Assembly (NCBI GenBank): GCA_030832645.1 | Contig: JAURIR010000011.1 | Location: 1-43,308, forward strand | DNA length: 43,308 nucleotides | Source of the DNA: Chitinophagales bacterium | GTDB taxonomy: Bacteria > Bacteroidota > Bacteroidia > Chitinophagales > Chitinophagaceae | Direction of reading: 5' to 3' | Shown here: piece after piece, positions 8,608-16,676 of the stretch | How positions within the stretch are numbered: position 1 is the stretch's first letter | Layout of the letters: every line of letters begins with the position of its first letter | Made by a program: the position numbers and the translations under genes | Notes under the pieces: model-generated | Database searches by the model: none | What the model saw: only the letters and a program-made list of their open reading frames with translations | Told to the model about the DNA's origin: nothing

Positions 8608-10272
8608 ATGAAACAATTGTTTACACTGTTAATATCATTTGCTTTTTTCATCACTACCCTTTCAGCACAGTCCTACTTCAAAGGATGGCATTTGGGTAAT
8701 ATCGACTCCAATCATGTGTACGGGGCAAATGTCGAAAAAGCATATGCAGAAATTCTAAAAAACAAAACTCCCAAGAAGAAAGTTATTGTTGCAGTAATAG
8801 ATTCTGGTATCGATACCACCCATGAAGATTTAAAATCAGTTATCTGGACAAATAAAAAAGAAATTCCAGGCAATGGTTTGGATGATGACAAAAATGGTTA
8901 CATAGACGATGTGCATGGATGGAATTTTCTGGGTGGAAAAGATGGAAAAAATGTAGGAAAAGACAGTTACGAAGGAGCAAGAATATACTATAAACTCAAG
9001 AAAGTTTATGGAACCAATAATTTTGATGAAAAGAGTTTAAGTGCTTCTCAATTAGAAGAATTCAAGCTGTATAAGAGAGTTGAAGCTCAACTTGAAAGTC
9101 AAGCAAAAGAGGCTTCTATGTATGTAATGATCTTAAAGGACATTGTTGTCAAAATACCAACTGCAGACAGTTTACTGAAAGTAAATCTCTCCAAAGCAAC
9201 GTATACAGGCGATGAATTACAGGATTACAAAACAACTGATCCGGTTCTAGCAAAAGCGCGAGCAACGATGTTGGGTTTGTTTCAGCAAACAAGACAGATG
9301 GACAATACGAATACAAGTTTGATTGCTGATCTACTTCAATTCTATGAGAGCGAAAAATCAAAAGTTGATGCATTGGAAAAAGAACCACCACATTATAGAG
9401 ATGATGTTGTGAAGGATAATTACGATGACCCAACTGATAAATTTTACGGAAACAATGATGTGATGGGAACTGATGCATCTCATGGTACACATGTCGCTGG
9501 AATTATCGGCGCCGTTCGGAACAACCAAAAAGGCATAGACGGTGTTGCCAATAATGTAGAGATCATGCCCATCAGGGCCGTTCCAGATGGTGATGAACAC
9601 GATAAAGATATTGCCAATGCTATTCGCTATGCCGTAAACAATGGCGCCTGGGTAATAAACATGAGCTTTGGAAAGAGTTTTTCACCTGAAAAAAAATGGG
9701 TAGACGAAGCAGTAAAATATGCTGAATCAAAAGGTGTTCTTTTGGTGCATGCTGCAGGCAACGACGCAAAAAATATCGACGAAGAAGATAATTTTCCTTC
9801 AAGGAAATCAAGCATCGGCACCGAGAGTTATTTTTCCAATTGGATTACCATTGGAGCAAGTGGAGCAAGCGAAAATGAAGTCGCTGCTAATTTTTCAAAT
9901 TTTGGAAAAAAAGAAGTGAATGTCTTTGCACCGGGTGTAAAAATTTATTCTACCATCCCAGGGGGGAATACCTATGGAGAAAAAGATGGAACCAGCATGG
10001 CAGCCCCATTGGTATCTGGAATAGCTGCTTTATTGCTTTCATATTATCCGGAATTAACTCCACAACAAATCATTCAAATCATAGAATCGTCTTCAAAAAC
10101 GGTAGATAATCTTGTTGTAAAACCAGGATCCGAAAACGAAAAGCTAACCTTGAAAGAATTATCAATTACGGGCGGTATTGTGGATGCATATAACTCATTG
10201 AAACTAGCAGCAACAACCAAAGGAGAAAGAAAAATATCAGCTCCAGCTCCTGCTGCTAAGAAGAAAAAATAA
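8608..10272 (+). CDS. S8 family serine peptidase (subtilisin-like), exported
   Basis: 554-residue secreted subtilase. Signal peptide at residues 1-20 (cleavage after LSA). Catalytic triad: Asp65 in VAVIDSGID, His292 in SHGTHVAGI, Ser463 in GTSMAAP, with the oxyanion Asn385 in AAGN. The distance between Asp65 and His292 (227 residues) is far above the roughly 30-40 of classic subtilisins; the extra segment (about 110-285) is charged and helix-like. The protein ends in an Ala/Lys-rich tail. No C-terminal secretion (Por) domain is apparent. Its stop is one base from the stop of the convergent prc gene, without an obvious terminator between. Confidence 0.93.
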   Translation: MKQLFTLLISFAFFITTLSAQSYFKGWHLGNIDSNHVYGANVEKAYAEILKNKTPKKKVIVAVIDSGIDTTHEDLKSVIWTNKKEIPGNGLDDDKNGYIDDVHGWNFLGGKDGKNVGKDSYEGARIYYKLKKVYGTNNFDEKSLSASQLEEFKLYKRVEAQLESQAKEASMYVMILKDIVVKIPTADSLLKVNLSKATYTGDELQDYKTTDPVLAKARATMLGLFQQTRQMDNTNTSLIADLLQFYESEKSKVDALEKEPPHYRDDVVKDNYDDPTDKFYGNNDVMGTDASHGTHVAGIIGAVRNNQKGIDGVANNVEIMPIRAVPDGDEHDKDIANAIRYAVNNGAWVINMSFGKSFSPEKKWVDEAVKYAESKGVLLVHAAGNDAKNIDEEDNFPSRKSSIGTESYFSNWITIGASGASENEVAANFSNFGKKEVNVFAPGVKIYSTIPGGNTYGEKDGTSMAAPLVSGIAALLLSYYPELTPQQIIQIIESSSKTVDNLVVKPGSENEKLTLKELSITGGIVDAYNSLKLAATTKGERKISAPAPAAKKKK

Positions 10273-10273
10273 A

Positions 10274-12424
10274 TCAAGCACTTTTTTTAACCAACATTAC
10301 CTGGCGGATCATATCCAATACAACCTGTGATGTTTCGTTGATGTATACGTCCTTTGAAACATTGCCTATCCATTGCTTTCTTCTTTCAAGTTTGTCTTGA
10401 TCTGTTGATAATTTAAGACTATCGGCTTGCAATAAATTGACTTGCAACTTGTTCAAATTTTTGTTTGCCTCATCGATCTTCTTGAACGATTCACGAATTT
10501 TCTTTTGTTCGTCTCTGTATTTTGTGAGTTGCAATGAATATACTTTTTGATTTAGTTTCTCCATCCAGGCAGTGGATTCTTTGATTGCATTAAAAATTGG
10601 ATTGGCGTTTACACGTTCTGCACTACGCTGTTTTACAAATGCTGTCTCGTAATCTGGTCCAAACATCGGATAACTAGCTTTTTGAATCTCGTCCCATGGC
10701 AGAGCATCTGGATTGTCCTTTTCTCTGTATTTTAAATTTTCATACTGATCGGGTAAAATGATATTGGGAGTAACGCCTTTTAATTGTGTAGATCCACCAT
10801 TGATTCGATAGAATTTTTGCAAGGTTAATTTCAGTGTTCCAATTTCATTGTTATCCTTATTGAACATTCCGCTTCCAGGCTCCAAGCCAATATTTCTTTG
10901 AACAGTTCCCTTCCCATAGGTAGATGTACTTCCAATCACAATACCTCTTCCGTAATCTTGAATAGCAGCAGCGAATATTTCAGAAGCAGACGCAGAAAAT
11001 TCGTTTACCATTACTGCAAGGGGTCCGCCATAAAGTACAGATCGATCACGGTCTCTTAACACAGCCGGATTTCCCTCACGATCCTTGACTTGAACTACAG
11101 GACCTTCTGGAATGAAGAAACCAACCATTTGCACTACATCGTACAAAGAACCACCTCCATTGTTTCTGAGATCCATGATGAGCCCATCGATATTCTGCTC
11201 CTTCAGCTTCATGATTTCTCTAGCAACATCCTGAGAGCATTTTGCACCATTGGGTCTTTCCCAATCCGCATAAAATTCTGGCAGAAAAATATATCCAATT
11301 TTTTTATCGCCTTCCTGAATAACTGCACTTTTTGCATAGGTTTCTTCCAATTCAACCTCTTCTCTTATCATAGAAACTACTTTTATGGTACCATCTGCTT
11401 TTTTGATCGTCAATCGTACCTCAGTTCCTTTTTTACCTCTAATCAATTTTACAGCTTCACTGCTTTCAAATCCTGAAAGATCTGTTGGAGCATCGTTTGC
11501 CTGACCTACTTTCAACACCTGGTCGCCCACTACTATTTGTTGTGATTTCCAAGCAGGGAGTCCGGGTACTAGAGAAGCAATTTTAATTGCCCCGCCCTCA
11601 TCGTTTCGCAAAGAAGCGCCGATACCATAAAACCTGCCACTCATTTGTTCGTCAAATGAACGTTTTTCCAAGGGTGGGAAAAAAGTAGTGTGAGGATCCA
11701 TGTATTCTGTAACTGTATTCACCAACAAATCAAAACGCTCGTCCGCTTTTGTTTTGGTGATCATTCGATCAAAATTGCGTGAGATAAAAAGCTTGACCTT
11801 ATCTCTAGCCTCTTTTTCCAGTACTGCATCTGATTTGTATGCAGAGTCTCCTTTTTTTAATAGGTCACGTGCATCCAATAAATCAGCGTACTTCTCTAAG
11901 ACCATGAATTTTAAACGCTTTTTCCAAACATCTTTTCGCAGCAATTCAGATTTAGGGTAGTCAATTTTATCCGCATCCAGTGTAATGGATTCATCGACTG
12001 AGAATTGAAAAGGTGTTTGCAACAGTTCCGGATACATAGCATTCACCTCATTGATTCGCTTCAAATAAATTTGATCTACAGCATAAAAAAACTGGATGGG
12101 AGAACCATGCAATTCATTGTCGATTAAGGTTTCGAACTTTCGTAATTCTTTGATATCGTTTGCTATGAATAAATTTTTATCAGGATCAAGTGCATCCAAA
12201 TATTTTTTGAAAATATTCTTCGAAAATTCATCGTCGATTTTTCGTGGACTGTAATGTGCCACTTCCAACATATCGGTTACCTGCGTAAAAATCACTTGGT
12301 ATTTATCAGGTGGATTTATCAAGCTGGTAGATCCAAAAGCAATTAGAAATCCAGTCAATACAAAAACAACAATCAGAGGTAAAGATCTTCTACTAAACAT
12401 AAATTTTAGGAATTGATTCCGCAT
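10274..12424 (-). CDS. prc: carboxy-terminal processing peptidase (Prc/Tsp, S41)
   Basis: Periplasmic tail-specific protease that degrades substrates from their C-terminus and processes envelope proteins. About 716 residues from the ATG at 12424; a TTG two codons upstream would extend it, but overlaps the promoter. An N-terminal hydrophobic anchor (about 16-35) is followed by a helical Tsp-type N-domain, a PDZ domain (about 250-345) with YGIGASL, and the S41 core. The Ser/Lys dyad is visible as Ser479 in FSASASEIF and Lys505 in YGKGTVQ, with Asp490 in QDYG, arranged as in E. coli Tsp. Then comes a C-terminal Tsp-type domain (DUF3340-like, RYREKDN). The promoter is unusually good, with its predicted start at the ATG. 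Confidence 0.94.
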   Translation of the reverse strand: MRNQFLKFMFSRRSLPLIVVFVLTGFLIAFGSTSLINPPDKYQVIFTQVTDMLEVAHYSPRKIDDEFSKNIFKKYLDALDPDKNLFIANDIKELRKFETLIDNELHGSPIQFFYAVDQIYLKRINEVNAMYPELLQTPFQFSVDESITLDADKIDYPKSELLRKDVWKKRLKFMVLEKYADLLDARDLLKKGDSAYKSDAVLEKEARDKVKLFISRNFDRMITKTKADERFDLLVNTVTEYMDPHTTFFPPLEKRSFDEQMSGRFYGIGASLRNDEGGAIKIASLVPGLPAWKSQQIVVGDQVLKVGQANDAPTDLSGFESSEAVKLIRGKKGTEVRLTIKKADGTIKVVSMIREEVELEETYAKSAVIQEGDKKIGYIFLPEFYADWERPNGAKCSQDVAREIMKLKEQNIDGLIMDLRNNGGGSLYDVVQMVGFFIPEGPVVQVKDREGNPAVLRDRDRSVLYGGPLAVMVNEFSASASEIFAAAIQDYGRGIVIGSTSTYGKGTVQRNIGLEPGSGMFNKDNNEIGTLKLTLQKFYRINGGSTQLKGVTPNIILPDQYENLKYREKDNPDALPWDEIQKASYPMFGPDYETAFVKQRSAERVNANPIFNAIKESTAWMEKLNQKVYSLQLTKYRDEQKKIRESFKKIDEANKNLNKLQVNLLQADSLKLSTDQDKLERRKQWIGNVSKDVYINETSQVVLDMIRQVMLVKKSA

Positions 12425-12427
12425 GTC

Positions 12428-12457
12428 CAAATGTAAAACATTTCAACGCCTTGCAAA
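12428..12457 (-). promoter_or_regulatory. prc promoter (TTTG, 18 bp, TACATTTG)
   Basis: On the minus strand TTTG (12457-12454) and TACATTTG (12435-12428) are separated by 18 bp, matching the Bacteroidota -33/-7 consensus. The -7 box ends 3 nt before the prc ATG, so little or no leader is expected. Confidence 0.75.
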
Positions 12458-12504
12458 AGAAGAAGAGGGAAGGATGAATGAAAGAAATGTTAAGAATTAA
12501 AGAG

Positions 12505-12579
12505 GGAGGAAGATGGGGCTCGAACCCACGACCTTCTGAACCACAATCAGACGCTCTAACCAGCTGAGCTACGACCTCC
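12505..12579 (-). tRNA. tRNA-His (anticodon GTG)
   Basis: Cloverleaf on the minus strand: D arm GCTCAGCTGGTTAGAGC, anticodon stem TCTGA/TCAGA around the loop TTGTGGT (anticodon GTG, His), and T arm GTGGG TTCGAGC CCCAT. The extra 5' G (12579) opposite C73 (12505) is the histidine identity element, confirming the assignment. The acceptor stem has non-pairing positions 5-68 (T/T) and 6-67 (C/T). The CCA end is not encoded (CCT follows). A strong promoter lies 15 nt upstream. Confidence 0.97.
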
Positions 12580-12593
12580 GTGTATGAAGAATG

Positions 12594-12624
12594 CAAAATT
12601 AAAACAATTGTTTCCTTTGCCAAA
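12594..12624 (-). promoter_or_regulatory. tRNA-His promoter (TTTG, 19 bp, TAATTTTG)
   Basis: Minus strand: TTTG at 12624-12621, a 19-bp spacer, then TAATTTTG at 12601-12594. A start near 12589 leaves a 5' leader of about 10 nt for RNase P to remove. Confidence 0.8.
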
Positions 12625-12652
12625 ATCCATTTTACATGAAGCATTAAAAAAC

Positions 12653-12660
12653 TAACTTTG
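12653..12660 (+). promoter_or_regulatory. -7 box (TAACTTTG) of the DUF445 gene
   Basis: Exact TAnnTTTG match, with a near -33 element TTTA 18 bp upstream (12631-12634). Predicted start near 12665, about 13 nt before the ATG. Divergent from the tRNA-His promoter. Confidence 0.6.
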
Positions 12661-12677
12661 CCTTAACTAATGTACCC

Positions 12678-13283
12678 ATGAATTACTGGCTCATACTCAT
12701 TCCTCTGATTTCGGCATTTATAGGTTGGTTCACCAACTGGATTGCCATTAAAATGCTTTTTCATCCCAAAGAGCCCAAAAAGATAATCGGGATCACTTTT
12801 CATGGCATCTTTCCCAAAAGACAGGTCCAATTTGCAGAAAAACTTGGCAAGCTGGTAAGTAACGAACTTCTTTCCTTTAAAGAAATCGAACAAAAAATAG
12901 TTTCTCCTGAAAATATCAATAAACTCATGCCTTTTGTGGAAGATAAGGTGGATCACTTCTTGCGTGTGAAGCTGAATGAAGTATTTCCCGTAATCGCTAT
13001 GTTTATCGGAGAAAATACAATTCAGCAGCTAAAAGAGATATTTATGGCCGAACTAAAGGTCATATTTCCACAAGTGATCAACAAACATGTTCAGCAGCTG
13101 GAATCACAATTGGACTTAGAAAAAATAGTATCAGAGAAGGTTGCAGGCTTCTCAAGCGATAAATTGGAGCAAATTTTGAACCAAATCATGTCGAAAGAGT
13201 TCAGATTTGTCGAAGTCATAGGAGGAATACTTGGTTTGGTGATAGGTATTCTTCAAGTAATAATCACAACAATCACCGCCTAA
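12678..13283 (+). CDS. DUF445 family membrane protein
   Basis: 201 residues, ATG start. The N-terminal segment ILIPLISAFIGWFTNWIAIKMLFHP carries the conserved GxxTNxxAxKMLFxP signature of DUF445 (YheB/YjiN-like) proteins. The middle is amphipathic and charged, and the C-terminus ends in a second hydrophobic segment (about 180-199), giving a two-anchor membrane protein. Function is not known for the family. This is a short version; some relatives exceed 400 residues. Monocistronic in appearance: divergent from tRNA-His and followed by an 82-bp gap before the next gene. Confidence 0.88.
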   Translation: MNYWLILIPLISAFIGWFTNWIAIKMLFHPKEPKKIIGITFHGIFPKRQVQFAEKLGKLVSNELLSFKEIEQKIVSPENINKLMPFVEDKVDHFLRVKLNEVFPVIAMFIGENTIQQLKEIFMAELKVIFPQVINKHVQQLESQLDLEKIVSEKVAGFSSDKLEQILNQIMSKEFRFVEVIGGILGLVIGILQVIITTITA

Positions 13284-13365
13284 TCTTGTTATTGTATTTC
13301 TTTTAACAGATCCTGCTACCTTATTTCGAAAGATTTTAGGCCTGCCGACATCTAATTTTTCATAA

Positions 13366-15972
13366 ATGATACCCATGCATAAGTTTCTAGCTCTTTTATT
13401 GTTATTCAGTTCTTCTTTAGGTTTTGCTCAACCTCCCGCTGGTGCACGACCAGGTGGTTACGGAGGCAATTTTTCAAGTAACGGAAGATTTTACGGACGC
13501 ATCGTTGATGCCAAAACCAATAAGGGAATCGATGCATCTTCGGTACAATTGACTCAAATAAAAATAAATCCTCAAACAAAGGCAAAAACAGAAGCTATTC
13601 TTGCCGGCCAATTGACAAAAGCCAACGGCGATTTCAGTTTAGAAAATCTCCCTACCTCCGGCGAAATGATATTGAAGATCACTGCTATTGGATACATCAC
13701 CTTAGAAAAAACTATAAAATTTCAACCCCCCATTTTTGATGCAGATCTAGGAAATATCAAATTGGAGCAGGATGCAAAACAGTTGGAAGAAATCAAGGTA
13801 GTCGGCTCAAAGCCATTTATGCAAATGGGAGTTGACAGAAAAATTTTCAATGTAGAAAAGAACCTGGTATCTACTGGACAAACAGCAACAGAGTTGATGA
13901 AAAATATTCCAGGAGTAGATGTAGATATCGACGGCAATGTCTCCCTTCGGAATGCCTCTCCAACTATTTTTGTGGATGGCAGACCAACCAGCTTGACATT
14001 GGATCAAATTCCTTCTGATGCTATTCAAACTGTCGAACTCATTACCAACCCCTCTGCTAAATACGATGCTTCGGGAGGCACCTCTGGTATTATCAATATC
14101 ATTCTTAAAAAGAACAGAAAAGCCGGCTACAACGGAAACATACGCGCTGGTATTGATTCCCGTATTCGTCCAAATTTCGGCGGAGACCTAAACGTAAAGC
14201 AAGACAAGATCAATTTCTTCATCAGCTCAATGTACAATCAACGTAAATCAATTGGTACGGGCGAGTCTGTGAGAGATCAATTTTTTGGCACTCCAACCAT
14301 TCGATTCACACAAAATAACAATCCGATCAATAATGGATTCTTTAATTTCAATCGTGCCGGATTTGATTATTTCATAGACAATAGAAATACCCTTACAGTA
14401 GCTGGTAATTTTGTACAAGGAAAATTCAATAATACAGATCTTCTCTCCATTAGAACAGATACATTATTTTCATCCGGAACAAAATCAATCCTTTCTGAAA
14501 GAACCACCGATTTTGAATCCAACTTCAAAAATTATGGATCTTCAATTGGTTTCAAACATCTATATGCAAAGCCAGGAAGAGAATTAACCGCAGACGTTAA
14601 TTTGAACAAAAGTGATAACTCTAACAACGGGGGATTCAATACACAGTACTTCGACATTAATAAAATAGCAAAAGGGAATCCAATCAACCAAGCACAAGAA
14701 GGTAAAGGCGGCAATACATTTTATACAGCCCAAGTAGATTTCACAAACCCCATCAGCTCCACTTCAAAAATTGAATTGGGAACGAGAGCTGCATTGAGGG
14801 ACTTTCAAAGTGAAAATCTCAATTACATCGATGGAATACCTGTATTTTCACTGAATGCTAACTACAAATTCAACGATCGAGTGCTTGCTGCATACACCAC
14901 GTTCTCAAGTGTTTTAAGCAAAAAGACCAATTATCAAATTGGCTTGAGAGCGGAAAGTTCAAAATATACAGGTACCCTGCTGACAAATGGAAAAGGTTTT
15001 CAGAACAGTTATCCATTTAGCTTATTCCCGAGTTTGAACCTCACCCATCAAATTTCTTCCTCTCAAGACATTCAATTCAGTTACGCACGAAAAATCAATA
15101 GACCAAACTTCTTTCAAATCTTACCTTTCATCGACTACACAGACTCCTTGAATATCAACAGAGGTAATCCAAACCTCATACCGGAGTTCACTAATTCACT
15201 AGAATTGAATTATCAACTTTCAATGAAAGGAAATAATAACCTATTATTTTCTGCCTATTTTAAACAAACTGATAATCTTATTACTAGGTACCAAGTTAAA
15301 GAGACCAGCACAGTATCAAATAAGGATGTATTGATTAATACATACATCAATGCCAATAGCAGCAGAGCGTATGGATTAGAATTAACATCCAGGAATCCTA
15401 TCACCAAATGGTTAGAAACTACTACCAATCTTAACGTATTCAACTCGAGTATCAACAGCTCTAACTTGCAGGTCGACTTAAATAATTCATTATGGAGTTT
15501 CTTCGGAAAAATCAATATGAATATCAAAATGCCTTCTAGTTTCACGTTGCAATTATCGGGTGACTATAGGAGCAAATCGATCCTGCCCCAAAGCAGTGGA
15601 AACCAGGGTGGCCGCGGTGGCGGTGGCCCGATGGGCGGTGGCGGAGGATCATGGGGTGGATTTACTCAAACCTCTGCACAAGGATATGTGATGCCGAATT
15701 ATGGATTTGAATTTGCTCTGAGAAAAGATTTCCTGAAAGAGAAAAGAGGTTCACTGACATTCAGTATGAACGATATGTTTAAAACAAAAGTTTACGGATC
15801 TTACTCAACATCACAGTATTTTACTCAAACCAATTCAAGAAGAAGAGATTGGCAAGTACTCAGAATTAATTTCAACTATCGATTTGGTAAAGTAGATGCC
15901 AGCTTGTTTAAGAGAAAGAATACCAAAGCCGGGCAGGATGGCATGCAGGAAGGCATGAACATGCAGCAATAA
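13366..15972 (+). CDS. outer membrane beta-barrel family protein (TonB-receptor-like)
   Basis: 868 residues. The signal peptide ends at GFAQ; M4 (13375) gives a more compact signal and may be the true start. Order of domains: carboxypeptidase regulatory-like beta-sandwich (about 42-130, FYGRIVDAKTNKGIDASSVQL), plug (about 145-245, with GVDVDIDGNVSLRNASPTIFVDGRP), then a long barrel rich in alternating polar and aromatic strands. It belongs to the Bacteroidota barrel family (PF14905 type) that often lacks a SusD partner, and none is present here. A Gly-rich stretch near residues 745-765 interrupts the late barrel. It ends at a bidirectional terminator. Substrate unknown; its promoter is weak (TAATTTTT, 13353-13360). 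Confidence 0.9.
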   Translation: MIPMHKFLALLLLFSSSLGFAQPPAGARPGGYGGNFSSNGRFYGRIVDAKTNKGIDASSVQLTQIKINPQTKAKTEAILAGQLTKANGDFSLENLPTSGEMILKITAIGYITLEKTIKFQPPIFDADLGNIKLEQDAKQLEEIKVVGSKPFMQMGVDRKIFNVEKNLVSTGQTATELMKNIPGVDVDIDGNVSLRNASPTIFVDGRPTSLTLDQIPSDAIQTVELITNPSAKYDASGGTSGIINIILKKNRKAGYNGNIRAGIDSRIRPNFGGDLNVKQDKINFFISSMYNQRKSIGTGESVRDQFFGTPTIRFTQNNNPINNGFFNFNRAGFDYFIDNRNTLTVAGNFVQGKFNNTDLLSIRTDTLFSSGTKSILSERTTDFESNFKNYGSSIGFKHLYAKPGRELTADVNLNKSDNSNNGGFNTQYFDINKIAKGNPINQAQEGKGGNTFYTAQVDFTNPISSTSKIELGTRAALRDFQSENLNYIDGIPVFSLNANYKFNDRVLAAYTTFSSVLSKKTNYQIGLRAESSKYTGTLLTNGKGFQNSYPFSLFPSLNLTHQISSSQDIQFSYARKINRPNFFQILPFIDYTDSLNINRGNPNLIPEFTNSLELNYQLSMKGNNNLLFSAYFKQTDNLITRYQVKETSTVSNKDVLINTYINANSSRAYGLELTSRNPITKWLETTTNLNVFNSSINSSNLQVDLNNSLWSFFGKINMNIKMPSSFTLQLSGDYRSKSILPQSSGNQGGRGGGGPMGGGGGSWGGFTQTSAQGYVMPNYGFEFALRKDFLKEKRGSLTFSMNDMFKTKVYGSYSTSQYFTQTNSRRRDWQVLRINFNYRFGKVDASLFKRKNTKAGQDGMQEGMNMQQ

Positions 15973-15976
15973 ATTT

Positions 15977-16000
15977 AAAAGCCGCTTTCGAGCGGCTTTT
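15977..16000. terminator. bidirectional terminator between the barrel gene and pcm
   Basis: AAAAGCCGCT and AGCGGCTTTT flank a TTCG loop: a GC-rich 10-bp stem with A/T tracts on both sides. It lies 4 nt after the barrel-gene stop and adjoins the pcm stop on the other strand, so it can end both transcripts. Confidence 0.9.
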
Positions 16001-16657
16001 TTATTCTCTTTTTCCTACCAGCATGGGTACAAAGGAAAATTGATCGAACTTCTCCTCTACCAAACTTCCGTCTGGCATTTTAGTAATTCGATGCATTCTC
16101 TGCATGCTATCTTCATCCAAGGGAAGTACCATCATTCCTCCAGGCTTTAATTGTGCAATCAATTTCTCAGGAACATAGGGAGCCGCAGCCGTGATTAATA
16201 TTTTATCAAAGGGTGCATAAGTAGGTAATCCCTCAAAACCGTCTCCATAAAACAATTGCAGTGTAGGATATTTCTTCAGATAGCTAAAGTCCTTGTTTGC
16301 TTCGTATAATTTTTTTTGTCGCTCTATTGTATACACTTTCGCTTTTAACTCAGCTAATACGCATGCCTGATAGGCACTTCCAGTTCCAACTTCCAATATT
16401 TTTTCAAAAGGTTTCACTTGTAACAATTGTGTTTGATACGCAACTGTATATGGCTGTGAAATTGTTTGGTCCTGACCAATCGGGAAGGCACGGTCTTCGT
16501 ACGCTTGTTTTTCAAATGCAGAATCTAAAAAAAAATGGCGGGGCACATGTAAAATTGCTTGTAAAACAGTTTCATCGGTGATACCTTTTTCTTTGATTTG
16601 ATCAACCAACTTTTTTCTCAATCCCTTGTGCAAATAACTATCCTCTGAAGTCCTCAT
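16001..16657 (-). CDS. pcm: protein-L-isoaspartate O-methyltransferase
   Basis: SAM-dependent repair enzyme that methylates L-isoaspartyl residues in damaged proteins. About 218 residues from the ATG at 16657; two TTG codons upstream in frame are less likely starts. Class I methyltransferase motifs: IGQDQTISQPYTVAYQ (the conserved PCMT substrate and SAM segment), EVGTGSAYQACVLAEL (motif I, about residues 89-104) and FDKILITAAAPYVPEKLIAQLKPGG. It lies 19 nt downstream of the phosphohexomutase and is probably cotranscribed. Typical family length. Confidence 0.94.
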   Translation of the reverse strand: MRTSEDSYLHKGLRKKLVDQIKEKGITDETVLQAILHVPRHFFLDSAFEKQAYEDRAFPIGQDQTISQPYTVAYQTQLLQVKPFEKILEVGTGSAYQACVLAELKAKVYTIERQKKLYEANKDFSYLKKYPTLQLFYGDGFEGLPTYAPFDKILITAAAPYVPEKLIAQLKPGGMMVLPLDEDSMQRMHRITKMPDGSLVEEKFDQFSFVPMLVGKRE

Positions 16658-16676
16658 CAACAATGGGTTGTTTTGT

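Noticed and set aside
12393-12644. Minus-strand open frame spanning the tRNA-His gene
   Set aside because: It runs through the tRNA and two promoters; no protein character.
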